Translations under genes and position numbers: made by a program | The notes under the pieces: model-generated | What the model saw: the letters and a program-made list of their open reading frames with translations, nothing else | What the model was told of the DNA's origin: nothing | Databases searched by the model: none | NCBI RefSeq assembly: GCF_913063425.1 | Contig: NZ_CAJXYK010000003.1 | Span: forward strand, 62,001-126,000 | DNA from: an uncultured Thiohalocapsa sp. | GTDB taxonomy: Bacteria > Pseudomonadota > Gammaproteobacteria > Chromatiales > Chromatiaceae | DNA: 64,000 nt | Direction: 5' to 3' | Shown here: positions 22,840 to 32,034 of the stretch, in pieces | Position numbering within the stretch: the stretch's first letter is position 1 | Layout: every line of letters starts with the position of its first letter

Positions 22840-24900
22840 ATGAACAGCGCGCCTCAGCTCGACGCACCCGCCGCAGCCGCAGTGCCCAACGCCGGCGCTC
22901 GCGAGCCGCCGGCCTGGCTGGTGCCGGCGGCGCTCGCCTTCTGGGGCCTGCACACCGGGCTCTGGTGGCTCGCGCTGCCCCTGGCGCTGCTGGCGGCCCT
23001 GCCCGGCTGGCGCGGCTGGCGCTTCGAGCTGGAAGTCAAGGAGCGCCGCCGGGTGGCGGACCTGTGCACCGTGATGATCACGCTCGCCGGCGCCTGGCTC
23101 GTCCTGAACCAGCCGCGCCTGGGCAGCGCGCTCATCCTGCTCATCCAATGGCTGCCGGGGCTGCTCTTTCCGCTGCTGGCGGTGCAGCTCTACGGCCGCC
23201 GGCCGGGGCTTGAGCTGTCCGTGCTGTTCATGAGCCTGCGCGGCGAGCACCGCCCGGGCAGCGAGGTACTGTTCGACCTGCGCTGGGCCTATGTCCTCAT
23301 CTGCATCATCGCAGCGGCCATGATCCCGCCGCAGACGCCCTGGCTGCTGCCATCGCTGGCCCTGCTCGCGGCGGCGGCGCTGCTGCCCTGGGCACCGGCA
23401 GCCCAGGGGCGCCGGGGGCTCTTCGCGGTGCTGTTGGTGCTGGCGCTGGCGACATCGCTGGCGCTGGCGGCGGGCCTGCGCTGGGGCCATGTGGAGGCCG
23501 AGCGGGCGGTGCTGCGCTGGATGGAGCAATGGCTCGGCCCGTCGCTGGATCCCTATCGGGCCACCACCGCAATCGGCGAGGTGGGGCGGCTCAAGGGCTC
23601 CGAGCGTATTCTGCTGCGCGTCTACCCGGACACACCGCTGGACGACGCCCTGCTGCTGCGCACCGCGAGCTACGACCGCTATGTGAACGGTACCTGGTTC
23701 ACCACGGGCTCGCTGTTCGAGCCGGTGCCGGACCAGAGCGGCCGCCGCCCGCTGCTGGGACCGGCCGCCGGCACAGGCACCGGTGAGCAGCGCATCGTGA
23801 TGCTGCTGCGCCGCACCGAGGGCCTGCTGCCGCTGCCACCGGATGCAGCCCTGATCAGCGGCATGCCGGAGCGGGAGCTGCACCGCAACGACTACGGCAC
23901 GGTGCGCTACACCGCCGCCATCACCGAGCCGCTGCTGAATTACCGGGTGCGTCCGGCCGCCGCGGCTGCTGCGCACGCGCTCACGGCACCGCCCACGGCG
24001 GCAGACCTGCGGGTGGTGGGGCAGGATGCGGCGGCCATCGCTGCCCTCGCCGACGAACTGGGCCTGGCGAAGGTGTCGCCCGAACAGGCCCTCAGCCTGC
24101 TCGAGCGCTTTTTCCTGCGCGACTTCCGCTACACCCTGACGCTGCCGGAGCCGCCGGCGGACACGGGGCCGCTCGCCCATTTCCTCACCAAGGCCCGCGC
24201 CGGGCATTGCGAGTACTTCGCCACCGCCGCCGCCCTGCTGCTGCGCAGCGCCGGCATCCCCAGCCGCTACGCCCGCGGCTGGTCGGTGCAGGAGTACAGC
24301 CCGCTGGAGGACGCCTGGATCGCCCGCGACAGCCATGCCCATGCCTGGGTGCAGGTGTACCTGGACGGCCGCTGGCAGGACTTCGACCCCACCCCGCCCG
24401 ACTGGGCCGCGCTCGAGGCCGCCGAGCGCCCGTGGACCCAGGACATCGGCGACTTCTTCGCCTGGCTGCGGCTCGCGCTGTCCGGCGCCGCCGCCGAGGA
24501 CCGCGCCGACCGCAACTGGCTGCTGCTGCCGCTGGCGATGCTGGTGGTCATCCTCGCCTGGCGTATCGTCCGGCGCGCGCAGCGCGGTGAGCGCCGCGGG
24601 CGCCGGGCGCCGGCGCGGACAGGCGCGGAAGACTCCAGCGCCTTCACTGAGCTTGAGCGCATCGCCGCCCGCCACGGCCATGGGCGGCGCGAGGGCGAGA
24701 CCCTGCTGGAATGGGCCCGGCGGCTGCACGCCGAGGGTGTGCACACCGCCGCGGCGCTGACGGAGGCCGTGCAGCTGCACTACCGCAGCCGCTTCGACCC
24801 CGCCGGTCTCGACCCGGACGCGCACCGCCGGCTCAGGCATCTGCTGGGCATCTGCGCCCGCCGCTGGTCGTCCGCCGCTGCTGCGGTGCGGCCCGTGTGA
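22840..24900 (+). CDS. Membrane transglutaminase-like protein (DUF3488 / TgpA type)
   Basis: 686 residues. Several N-terminal membrane helices (about 25-215, DUF3488 region), an extracytoplasmic part, then a transglutaminase core with the catalytic Cys in KARAGHCEYFATAAALLLR, His in DSHAHAWVQVYLDG and Asp in WQDFDPTPPDW. One more membrane helix follows (about 565-580) and a small cytoplasmic C-terminal domain (DUF4129-like). TgpA of Pseudomonas aeruginosa is an essential protein of this type; partners are usually a MoxR ATPase and a DUF58 protein, neither of which is seen here. Starts 40 bases after apaH. Confidence 0.93.
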   Translation: MNSAPQLDAPAAAAVPNAGAREPPAWLVPAALAFWGLHTGLWWLALPLALLAALPGWRGWRFELEVKERRRVADLCTVMITLAGAWLVLNQPRLGSALILLIQWLPGLLFPLLAVQLYGRRPGLELSVLFMSLRGEHRPGSEVLFDLRWAYVLICIIAAAMIPPQTPWLLPSLALLAAAALLPWAPAAQGRRGLFAVLLVLALATSLALAAGLRWGHVEAERAVLRWMEQWLGPSLDPYRATTAIGEVGRLKGSERILLRVYPDTPLDDALLLRTASYDRYVNGTWFTTGSLFEPVPDQSGRRPLLGPAAGTGTGEQRIVMLLRRTEGLLPLPPDAALISGMPERELHRNDYGTVRYTAAITEPLLNYRVRPAAAAAAHALTAPPTAADLRVVGQDAAAIAALADELGLAKVSPEQALSLLERFFLRDFRYTLTLPEPPADTGPLAHFLTKARAGHCEYFATAAALLLRSAGIPSRYARGWSVQEYSPLEDAWIARDSHAHAWVQVYLDGRWQDFDPTPPDWAALEAAERPWTQDIGDFFAWLRLALSGAAAEDRADRNWLLLPLAMLVVILAWRIVRRAQRGERRGRRAPARTGAEDSSAFTELERIAARHGHGRREGETLLEWARRLHAEGVHTAAALTEAVQLHYRSRFDPAGLDPDAHRRLRHLLGICARRWSSAAAAVRPV

Positions 24901-25046
24901 ACATCCAGAGAGCCCCGCGCGTCGGTGGAAGCCTGACCTTGCCCGCTCGGAACCTCCGCCCGGCCCCTGCGGCGCCTTGACCGGCCTCTCTGCCCCCCCT
25001 AAGCTCGCACCTCAATCAGCCGCAGTGTTGCGGCCAGGTCAGCGTC

Positions 25047-25712
25047 ATGCGTCCATCCATCATGAAGCCAGCCGTTCTGAGGGACCTGTGCGTCGGCCTG
25101 CTGTTGCTCGCGGGCGGTCTGGCGCTCGGCGGCTGCGGCAGCACGGGCAAGGTGCCCACAGGCAAGGACACGCGCCACAAGCTGCTGGTGAGCGTCAGCG
25201 ACCAGCGCATGCTGCTGCTGCGTGACGGCAAGCCGCTCAAGAGCTACCCCGTCTCCACGTCGAAGTTCGGCCTCGGCTCACAGGAAGGCAGCTACCGCAC
25301 GCCGCTCGGCAGCATGGAGATTGCGCGCAAGATCGGCGACGGCCAGCCCACCGGCATGGTCTTCAAAGGGCGCCGCCCCACCGGCGAGATCCTCCCGCCG
25401 AACGCCGCGGGGCGCGACCCCATCGTCAGCCGTATCCTCTGGCTCAACGGCAAGGACCACCACAACAGCAACACCTTCAAGCGTTTCATCTACATCCACG
25501 GCACACCCGAGGAGTGGCGGCTCGGGCGGCCGGCCTCCTATGGCTGTATCCGCATGGGCATGCAGGATGTCATCGATCTGTATAACCAGGTCGGCGAAGG
25601 GGCGGAGGTCAAGGTCATGCGCGAGTCCCTGTTCAAGAGCCCGGAAGTCCAGCAGTACGCACGCAGACAGCTGGCAACGACGGCCTATCAGGGTTTTGCG
25701 CTCACGGATTGA
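25047..25712 (+). CDS. L,D-transpeptidase (YkuD) lipoprotein
   Basis: 221 residues. A signal peptide with lipobox LGGC (about residue 31) would anchor it as a lipoprotein. The YkuD domain has the catalytic motif YIHGTPEEW and RPASYGCIRM with the active-site Cys. It would cross-link peptidoglycan or attach proteins to it. The second ATG (MKPAVLRDL, 25062) is an equally plausible start. Single gene between the transglutaminase and the LpoA-like gene. Confidence 0.93.
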   Translation: MRPSIMKPAVLRDLCVGLLLLAGGLALGGCGSTGKVPTGKDTRHKLLVSVSDQRMLLLRDGKPLKSYPVSTSKFGLGSQEGSYRTPLGSMEIARKIGDGQPTGMVFKGRRPTGEILPPNAAGRDPIVSRILWLNGKDHHNSNTFKRFIYIHGTPEEWRLGRPASYGCIRMGMQDVIDLYNQVGEGAEVKVMRESLFKSPEVQQYARRQLATTAYQGFALTD

Positions 25713-25972
25713 GGGCACCGGCCAGGCTCGCGGACGCAGAGGCGTCAACGGGACAGACGGCGCGCTGATCGGTGGCGAGACCGGCTGACCCGCGCCATCG
25801 GAATGCCTCAGCAACGCGGTCGCAGGCACGCACCGCGCTCATCGGCGACGCAAGGCTGAACACCGGTTACAGCTGCACCTCCAGTCTGCGTGCAACCGAC
25901 ATCAGGCTGCGCGGGTGCTGCCCATCTTTCCTGCAATCCATCCGCTCGTACAAGACCAGGGGCATCCTGCCA

Positions 25973-27157
25973 ATGACGATTCCACCCATGACGATCCTCT
26001 CGGCGCGCCTGATCATGCCGGCGCTGCTGGCACTCGCCGTCTCCGGCTGCGCAAACCTCGGTACGCAGGTCGCGCCCGGCCTGCCGACATCGGCGAAGTA
26101 TCCAAAGGATCAGGCGGTCGTACTGCTGCTGCCCATCAGCGCCGAAGGACGCCTGGGTGCTGCGGTGGATGCCATCGAGGCCGGGTATGCGGCCGCTCTC
26201 GGGCGGGATCCCGCCAACAACCGCAAGCCGGAGACCAAAGATACCAGTGGCGACGCACTGGCGGCGTACCAGGCAGCAGCCGGCACATCACCGCCGCCGC
26301 TGATCATCGGCCCGCTGCTGAAGAACAACGTCAACGCCATTGCCGAGGCACGCTCGGACACGAGTCCGGCGATGCTGGCGCTGAACCAGGCCGATCAGAC
26401 AAGCGCCGGCATGGTCCAGTTCGCGCTGGCGCCGGAGGAAGAGGCCCGGACCGCCGCCGAGCTGATCAACGCGCTGGCAGCATCGCAAGCCGGCTCGGTG
26501 AGTACGGCGATTGTCTATCCACAGGCGGACAGCTGGGGCGAGCGCATGCGCGCGGCCTTCGTCGGGTCGCTGGACAAAGCGCCGGTGGCGGAAGTCGCCT
26601 ATGCCGGCGGGCAGGTCGGCGATTTGGGCGACCGGGTTGCAGGCGCAGATATCGTCTTCATGGTCGCACGACCAGATGCTGCCGCAGGCGTCTACGCCGG
26701 GCTCGGCGGCAGCGGCGCGGGCAGACCCATCATTGCGACATCGCATGCGACGGACACCAAAGCCGACGCCGCGGAGAAAGAGGGCCTGTTCTACGTGGAC
26801 GTGCCCTGGCTCGTGAACCGGGAGATGGCCCGGGAGTTCATCGCGCGGAGCCCGGACACGCCCGACTCGGATTACACCAGCGGCGAAATGGGCCGGCTCT
26901 ATGCCATGGGCATCGACGCCTACTACCTGGGCGCCCTGGTCGCCGACGCCGGCGACAGCACGGCGATCACGCTGCCCGCCGGCATGACCGGTGACCTGAG
27001 CTTCACCACCACCGGACGCCTGCTCCGCCGCCGGCTCGACCTGGGCCGCATGGGTGAGAACGGCGTCACCGGCCCGGCCACGGTCGAGGAGCTGGCTGCC
27101 GCGGTCGAGCTCGGCAGCATGGCGCAGGCGGAGGACACTGACACGGACGCAGGATAG
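25973..27157 (+). CDS. LpoA/LppC-type penicillin-binding protein activator lipoprotein
   Basis: 394 residues from 25973, where a lipoprotein signal begins (PALLALAVSGCANLG). The rest resembles periplasmic type I binding folds: VVLLLPISAEGRLGAAVDAI, PLIIGPLLKNNVNAIAEA, STAIVYPQADSWGERMRAAF and ADIVFMVARP. LpoA activates PBP1A from the outer membrane; this protein corresponds to its C-terminal LppC domain and lacks the N-terminal TPR part. ATG 25988 is an alternative start. The frame open from 25772 precedes the signal peptide and is not used. Confidence 0.8.
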   Translation: MTIPPMTILSARLIMPALLALAVSGCANLGTQVAPGLPTSAKYPKDQAVVLLLPISAEGRLGAAVDAIEAGYAAALGRDPANNRKPETKDTSGDALAAYQAAAGTSPPPLIIGPLLKNNVNAIAEARSDTSPAMLALNQADQTSAGMVQFALAPEEEARTAAELINALAASQAGSVSTAIVYPQADSWGERMRAAFVGSLDKAPVAEVAYAGGQVGDLGDRVAGADIVFMVARPDAAAGVYAGLGGSGAGRPIIATSHATDTKADAAEKEGLFYVDVPWLVNREMAREFIARSPDTPDSDYTSGEMGRLYAMGIDAYYLGALVADAGDSTAITLPAGMTGDLSFTTTGRLLRRRLDLGRMGENGVTGPATVEELAAAVELGSMAQAEDTDTDAG

Positions 27158-27391
27158 CAGCCAAGGACCTTGACGGCCGCTCAGACCCGGTGGCACCCGG
27201 ACACGGAAGCCTGCCTCGTCGCCGGCTTTGCGCCGTCCAACCGCGACCGACAGTGACACGTCGGCCACTGCCTATACTTTCTTTAAGGAGTCTGAGGTCG
27301 GGACGGGCAGAGAGTTGCGGGATGCTGCGCAGGCAGTCTGTCCCCATGGGTCCTCAGGCACGCAGCGCCCGCTGTTCACAGGGAGGACTCT

Positions 27392-27982
27392 GTGATGAAG
27401 ACGCTTGTTACAGGATTGGCAGCGACCCTGTTCTCTCTCGCCGCCATTGCCAGCGGTCCAGGTGGGGATCCCGGGGCGACCGGCAGCTTCTCCGATTACC
27501 TGAGTGCATCGGAGAACAGTGACGACCGGACCTCGTACATCCATGTGTATCGTCACGAATACGCTGATGGATACGCGTACGGCTGGGTGTCGGGCAACGT
27601 CGAGGGGTTCTATTTCGACTGTGCATTGGACTACGACGAAGATCTGCTGGAAATCGACGGCAAAGCAGAAAGCGCAGTCATCGCCATCGATGCAGATGAC
27701 GTCGCGTATTGCTGGTTCAGCTCGCTGCCTGCGTCCATCGTCTTCGAGTGCGAAGCCAGCGGCTACATGACGTCCAAGGGCGTCTCGAATCAAGAGACCT
27801 CCTATTACGACGGCTATGAATACAAAGCCCACACCAGCTTTGTCAGCAACGCCCTCGACTGCGTCGTCTTCGTCGGCGATGACATCGTGCTTGATGCGCA
27901 CACGGGTGTTGTCCAGGATGGTACGGCTGAAATTCAGAAGTACATCCAGCCGAATCAGGAGCGGGAGGAGGATGACGACTAG
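27392..27982 (+). CDS. Secreted hypothetical protein, acidic tail
   Basis: 196 residues, no family recognised. A clear signal peptide (MMKTLVTGLAATLFSLAAIA, cleavage near 21) is followed by a Tyr/Asp-rich, cysteine-containing mature part (Cys near 76, 106, 116 and 155) and a very acidic tail (EREEDDD). GGAGGA lies seven bases before the double ATG. A -10-like TATACT at 27273 may belong to it. Base composition is less GC-rich than the neighbours, hinting at acquisition. Extracellular or periplasmic location inferred from the signal only. Confidence 0.75.
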   Translation: MMKTLVTGLAATLFSLAAIASGPGGDPGATGSFSDYLSASENSDDRTSYIHVYRHEYADGYAYGWVSGNVEGFYFDCALDYDEDLLEIDGKAESAVIAIDADDVAYCWFSSLPASIVFECEASGYMTSKGVSNQETSYYDGYEYKAHTSFVSNALDCVVFVGDDIVLDAHTGVVQDGTAEIQKYIQPNQEREEDDD

Positions 27983-28320
27983 GTAAACGCCGAAGTATTC
28001 GGCGATTCCCGCCCGGGTAGGATGCCCAATGAATCGGTGTCTCCCTAGACGCCGAGTCCGCGAGCGGCTCCCGGTCTGGTCTGCCACGGCCGACCCCGAT
28101 CTCTGCCTGCCGGCGGAGCGGGCGTCGGCGCAGCCACAGATATCGCACCGCGCGCGGTGACGCGTGGGCCATGGCTCCGCATCGGCTCGGGCCATCGTCG
28201 CGCGATGGACGATCAGCGGCGATGGAAAGTTCTCCCGGGGGGATGACTCAGAACGCATGAGCCGTCCAACAGTTGCTTGACGATGCCATGGCCGTTCCTC
28301 GCGGGCCGCCCCACGCCCTG

Positions 28321-28348
28321 CTCGCCGCTCGCCGCTCGCCGCTCGCCG
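28321..28348. repeat. Tandem heptamer CTCGCCG x4
   Basis: Four exact copies of CTCGCCG in a non-coding, relic-containing spacer. Related 7-8 bp tandem repeats occur at 15701-15738 and 62211-62238. Confidence 0.9.
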
Positions 28349-28369
28349 CATTCTGGACAATGATCCGTA

Positions 28370-28519
28370 ATGCTCCGCAACGGCATGTTCAACATCGGCA
28401 TGCTGGCCGGCGGCAGCGCCGACCTGGATGCCGGGGACATCCTGGACGCTCTCGAAGGCGTGTTCACCGGGACCTTCCTGGTGCAGCGGGGCCAATGGTC
28501 GCTGATCACGGACCTGAGT
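28370..28519 (+). pseudogene. Fragment resembling an outer-membrane beta-barrel protein
   Basis: About 50 codons read NGMFNIGMLAGGSAD and ALEGVFTGTFLVQRGQWSLI, ending TDL. The alternating pattern and RGQWSLITDL look like the first strands of an outer-membrane barrel of the type that repeats R-x-x-W-x-L-x-x-D. After 28519 the similarity stops and the frame runs into antisense of another relic. Family placement is weak; that it is a remnant is more likely than that it is a gene. Confidence 0.3.
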
Positions 28520-28539
28520 CGGCATCGACCCGCCGGAGG

Positions 28540-28821
28540 AGACAAAACGACTGGCGCGCGAGCGCGGCCAGCGGCAGCGTCCGGGGCGCCTGTTGACTGG
28601 GGTCCGCCAGGCGTGGATCCCTCCATTGCGCCTCCACGTAGACGTTGGCGTCGAAGCTCCGCGCCGCGCCGTCGATGGCATCGAGATCGAGCAGGAAGAT
28701 GTCGACGGTGACCGCACCCGGGCACCGGGGGCCCGGTGTCAGCCGCGCCGGCCAACAGCGGTATCCACAGCGTCCACAGGCCGAGGCATGGCAAGGGTGC
28801 GCAGCGCCAAGCGGTCTTCAC
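28540..28821 (-). pseudogene. Frameshifted N-terminal fragment of a pentameric ligand-gated ion channel
   Basis: From a GTG at 28821 the strand encodes a signal-peptide-like VKTAWRCAPL followed by LWTLWIPLLAGAADT. Near 28722 the frame shifts, and the other frame continues GAVTVDIFLLDLDAIDGAA, then SFDANVYVEAQWRDPRLAD, a pattern like the first strands of prokaryotic Cys-loop channels (a hydrophobic strand, a D/N-rich turn, W-x-DPRL). The rest of the channel, including membrane helices, is missing. It directly follows the DUF900 gene (stop 28823), so it was once co-transcribed with it. Recognition is from memory of the family. Confidence 0.45.
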
Positions 28822-28822
28822 A

Positions 28823-30181
28823 TTACGGCACCCGTGCGGACCCCTCGGCAGACTGCAACGACCCGTCACGTCTATCCGATGCCGATGCCGCCTTGCCAAG
28901 GGCGCGCTGAAGCCGGGCGATGAAGTCCGGCGGATAGCTCCAGATGGGCAAGTCCGGCTGATCTCGTACCAGCCCCCGCTCCGCGGGGCCGAGGCCGGTG
29001 GCCAGGGTCGCCAGGATATCGCTGCTCACCCAGGGGCTCTCGCGGAAGTAGGAATGGCCGCTGCGGGCATCGGCGTCTTCGGCGTCTGTGACGTCGATCA
29101 GCACCAGTTCGTCAGCCGCACCGAGTGTTGCGGCGACATGCGCTGGCATATCGTGATCCAGCAGTTGCCCGAGCCGCTCGCGGCCGAACACCAGGTTCGC
29201 GAACCGCAGCGCGCCGTCGATGCCGGACAGATAGACGGTGAGCCGCTCGCTGGTGTCGAGGACGCCGTTGGTCAGCGCGGCGGCGAACAACCCCGTGTCG
29301 ACATCGCTGCCGACCAGGATCACCTCGCCGATGCGCGCACCGCCGACGGCAGGCGCTGTGCTGAGCGCGAGCATGGACAAGGCGTCCAGCACCAGTCGGG
29401 TTCCGGCGCTGTAGCCGAGAATATGGATGCGCTCCGCCGCGGTGCGCCGGCGCAGAAACTGGATGAGCTCCTTCAGGTAGTGCGCGCTCAGCGCGGTGGT
29501 CTCGACGTCTGAGAAATACGCCAGGAGCCGCGGCGTCGCCGGCCAGGAGTAGGGAATGAAAACGCCGTCGTAGCCCATGAAGTGCCACAGCTCCGTGGCC
29601 ACCAGCAGCGGGTTCTCGAACGGCACCTTGAAGCCGTGCACGTAGACGACGATGTCGGGCTGCTGCGCGCGTGCCAGCTTGCGGTCGACGGCAGCGGCGA
29701 AGGCCGCAGCCGGTGCATCCGGATCGGCTGGAAGCAGCGCCGGGTCCGTGAAGGGGGACGCGGTGCTGGCAAGAATGCCGATCTCCTCTACCGCGCCCAC
29801 GCGCAGTCGGTACGGCGGCTTGCGCTGCGGTTGCAGCGACAGCCGCGTCGCGCTGTCCCAGTCGAGCGCCCCGTCACCGTGCAGGATGCGCGCGCGGCCC
29901 AGGCGCACCAGGTAGCCGCGGCGGCTCGCGTAGTGGTGCTCCAGGTCGCCGGCGTCGGCCGGATCGCGGTCGGTGGCGAACAGGATCTCCGTCTGGAGAC
30001 GACGAGCCTGCGGCGGCACATCGGCGAACGGGTCAAAGCGACCGCCTTCGAGCACCGCCGGCACCGGCATCAGCTCGGTGCGGTCCGGCGGTGTGGAGGC
30101 ACAGCCCACCAGCAGCAGCACGCAGGTCAGCACGCCCGGGCGCCATGTCCTCGCATGCAGGACTGTTCGTCGAAACATCAA
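28823..30181 (-). CDS. DUF900-type alpha/beta hydrolase lipoprotein
   Basis: 452 residues. A lipoprotein signal (VLTCVLLLVGCASTPP) precedes a domain opening TEILFATDRDPADAG. The alpha/beta hydrolase core has DIVVYVHGFKVPFENPLLVA (oxyanion region), the nucleophile elbow ILGYSAGTRLVLDAL with Ser, and SDVDTGLFAAAL and a His in the C-terminal part. DUF900 proteins are predicted envelope esterases or lipases; substrate unknown. Either of two adjacent ATGs may start it. A relic of an ion channel follows its stop. Confidence 0.85.
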   Translation of the reverse strand: MMFRRTVLHARTWRPGVLTCVLLLVGCASTPPDRTELMPVPAVLEGGRFDPFADVPPQARRLQTEILFATDRDPADAGDLEHHYASRRGYLVRLGRARILHGDGALDWDSATRLSLQPQRKPPYRLRVGAVEEIGILASTASPFTDPALLPADPDAPAAAFAAAVDRKLARAQQPDIVVYVHGFKVPFENPLLVATELWHFMGYDGVFIPYSWPATPRLLAYFSDVETTALSAHYLKELIQFLRRRTAAERIHILGYSAGTRLVLDALSMLALSTAPAVGGARIGEVILVGSDVDTGLFAAALTNGVLDTSERLTVYLSGIDGALRFANLVFGRERLGQLLDHDMPAHVAATLGAADELVLIDVTDAEDADARSGHSYFRESPWVSSDILATLATGLGPAERGLVRDQPDLPIWSYPPDFIARLQRALGKAASASDRRDGSLQSAEGSARVP

Positions 30182-30347
30182 AACACAACCTCGGCGCGCG
30201 GATAACCCTGATCGCTCGGATCAAATGGGAAACGGCAATCGCAAACGCCGGCGGGATCGACGCCGACCTGCTCGGTGAAATACCGGGTGACGATACGCTG
30301 TCGCTCGTCGGCTAGCACGTACAGGGGCTGCTCGTGGGTGGTCTGGG

Positions 30348-31133
30348 CTACTCCCCCAACAACAAGTCCTTCGCCGCGTTGATCTGGGCGGCCAGATAAT
30401 CACTGCCGCCGCGGTCTGGATGCAGTCGCTGCATGAGCCGTCGGTGGGCGGCGCGGATGGCCTCGGCGCTGGCGCCGGGCTCCAGGCCGAGGATGGACCA
30501 GGCGTCCTCCTTGGTCATGCCGCGGGCGGGGGCTTGGCCCGGGCCGGCGCTGCCCTGCCCTGTGCCGCCGGCGCCGGCGGCTGCCGCGTCCTCACGCCAG
30601 TCCGGGTGCTCCCGGTCCAGGTAGGCCGTGAGCACCGCCGCGGAGCGGGCGTCGGACTCCTGGTAGAGCTCCAGCATGCGCAGCAGCTGCGCCAGCCCGA
30701 GCCGGGAGAGCTGCTGGCCGGCGAAGGGGCCCTCCAGCACCTCGCCGTCCATGGCGCCGCTGTCATGGTCCAGAGACATGTCGAGGTAGCGGGTGCGGAT
30801 GGACGACTGCCGCGCGCTGCCGCCGCCGCCGGAAGAACCGCCGCCGATCGGCCCCGGCCCCACCAGCCCCAGGGATTGCAGCATGCGGTGCAGCGCCGGC
30901 AGAGCCTGAAGCAGGTTGAGCGCGCGGAACACCACCGGCACCGCCGCCGCCAGGGCGGCGAACAGGGGGTTCAGGCGCCCGCTCAGCACCGCGAGCAGCA
31001 ACAGCGCCACGGCAATCCAGATGAACGACTTGCGCAGCACCGCCGCCACCTGCTGCGGTGGGGTGTTGCGGAACCAGTGCAGCAGCCACCAGAGGGCGAC
31101 GCCAAGGGCGAGCAGAACAATCAGCCGGCCCAT
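30348..31133 (-). CDS. Membrane-anchored J-domain protein
   Basis: 261 residues. Two N-terminal hydrophobic segments (about 4-20 and 36-60), a Gly/Ser-rich linker (around 97-106), a conserved middle part with DGEVLEGPFAGQQLSRLGLA, and a C-terminal J domain (about 205-261) with the HPDRGGSDYLAAQINAAKD signature that stimulates DnaK. The layout resembles the DjlA/Pam18-like class in which the J domain is at the C-terminus. Cytoplasmic face of the inner membrane inferred. Confidence 0.87.
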   Translation of the reverse strand: MGRLIVLLALGVALWWLLHWFRNTPPQQVAAVLRKSFIWIAVALLLLAVLSGRLNPLFAALAAAVPVVFRALNLLQALPALHRMLQSLGLVGPGPIGGGSSGGGGSARQSSIRTRYLDMSLDHDSGAMDGEVLEGPFAGQQLSRLGLAQLLRMLELYQESDARSAAVLTAYLDREHPDWREDAAAAGAGGTGQGSAGPGQAPARGMTKEDAWSILGLEPGASAEAIRAAHRRLMQRLHPDRGGSDYLAAQINAAKDLLLGE

Positions 31134-31170
31134 GCACGGTCTCCGTCAGCGGCTGCGGTCGGCATCCAGG

Positions 31171-31884
31171 TCATCCTTTATCGAGCTGGCGGGTGAGCTG
31201 AAGCACGGCCCCACCCCGCCGGCGGCCGAAGTCTGTGAGTGCCTTGCGCCCGCCGGCGGCGAACACCGCCACGGCGCTCAGCAGGTCCTTCAGCACCTGC
31301 GGGCTGCGGTGGTCGAAGGGGCACCACGCCCCACCCGAGAGCCGGGCGATGTCCTTCAGCACCCGCTCTGCCTGGGGCTCGCGCCCCTCCTGAAACACGA
31401 ATACGGGCACGCCGAGGAGCCCCAGCTCGCCGGCGGCGCCGGCGAGCCGGTCGTGGTCTTCCTCGACGCAGTCGCCGACGAACACCAGGGCATTCACCGG
31501 CTTGCGGGCGGCCTGCGCCTTGGCATGGTCCAGCACCCGGCCGATCTGGGTGAGCCCCGCCAAGCAGCGCACCCGGGTCATGCGCGGCAGCAGCTCGTCG
31601 GCGCTTGCGCACCAGGACGAGGCGTGAAACTCCCGAAATCCGCCGTAGTGGCAGAGCTGGACCTCAAGGCCGCCCAGGTCCCGGGTCTCCTGGAACATGG
31701 CCGCCTGGATGTCCGCGGCGCGGTCCCAGGTGGGCTCGCGGCTGGCGGTGGCGTCCATGGCGAAGATGAGCCGGCCGCGGGGGCCCGGCCGGGCGCGCTG
31801 AGGCGTGCGCGCCACCTGTTCCAGGAAGGCGTCGATCTCGCCGTCGCTTGCGGTGCGCTCAAGGTGTTTGCGGGAGGCGGTCAT
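31171..31884 (-). CDS. VWA-domain protein
   Basis: 237 residues. The core LIFAMDATASREPTWDRAAD corresponds to a von Willebrand A domain with a partly altered MIDAS (DxTxS rather than DxSxS), followed by a central T in GLTQIGRVLDHA and the strand VNALVFVGDCVEEDHD. No signal peptide, so probably cytoplasmic. It starts 37 bases before the J-domain gene on the same strand order (VWA then J-domain), suggesting a two-gene operon. Partner and role unknown. Confidence 0.82.
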   Translation of the reverse strand: MTASRKHLERTASDGEIDAFLEQVARTPQRARPGPRGRLIFAMDATASREPTWDRAADIQAAMFQETRDLGGLEVQLCHYGGFREFHASSWCASADELLPRMTRVRCLAGLTQIGRVLDHAKAQAARKPVNALVFVGDCVEEDHDRLAGAAGELGLLGVPVFVFQEGREPQAERVLKDIARLSGGAWCPFDHRSPQVLKDLLSAVAVFAAGGRKALTDFGRRRGGAVLQLTRQLDKG

Positions 31885-32034
31885 GAGTCTCGTCGGAGCA
31901 TGCCCTGTCAGATCGGGTTCTGTTACATCGTCTTTGGTCAGATCGTCTTTGGCCGGCGCCGCCGGGCGCAGGGCAACAGCGACCGGCGGTTGCTTGGACC
32001 AGCGCGGGCCGTCGGGGTGCCCGACTGCCCGGAC

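Noticed and set aside
21811..24840. 1009-codon open frame opposite apaH and the transglutaminase gene
   Set aside because: Spans two confirmed genes on the other strand; composition typical of a shadow frame.
28370..28711. Possible metallopeptidase (M20) gene from FNIGMLAGG
   Set aside because: Only a short local resemblance; no metal ligands, and the frame soon becomes antisense to another relic.
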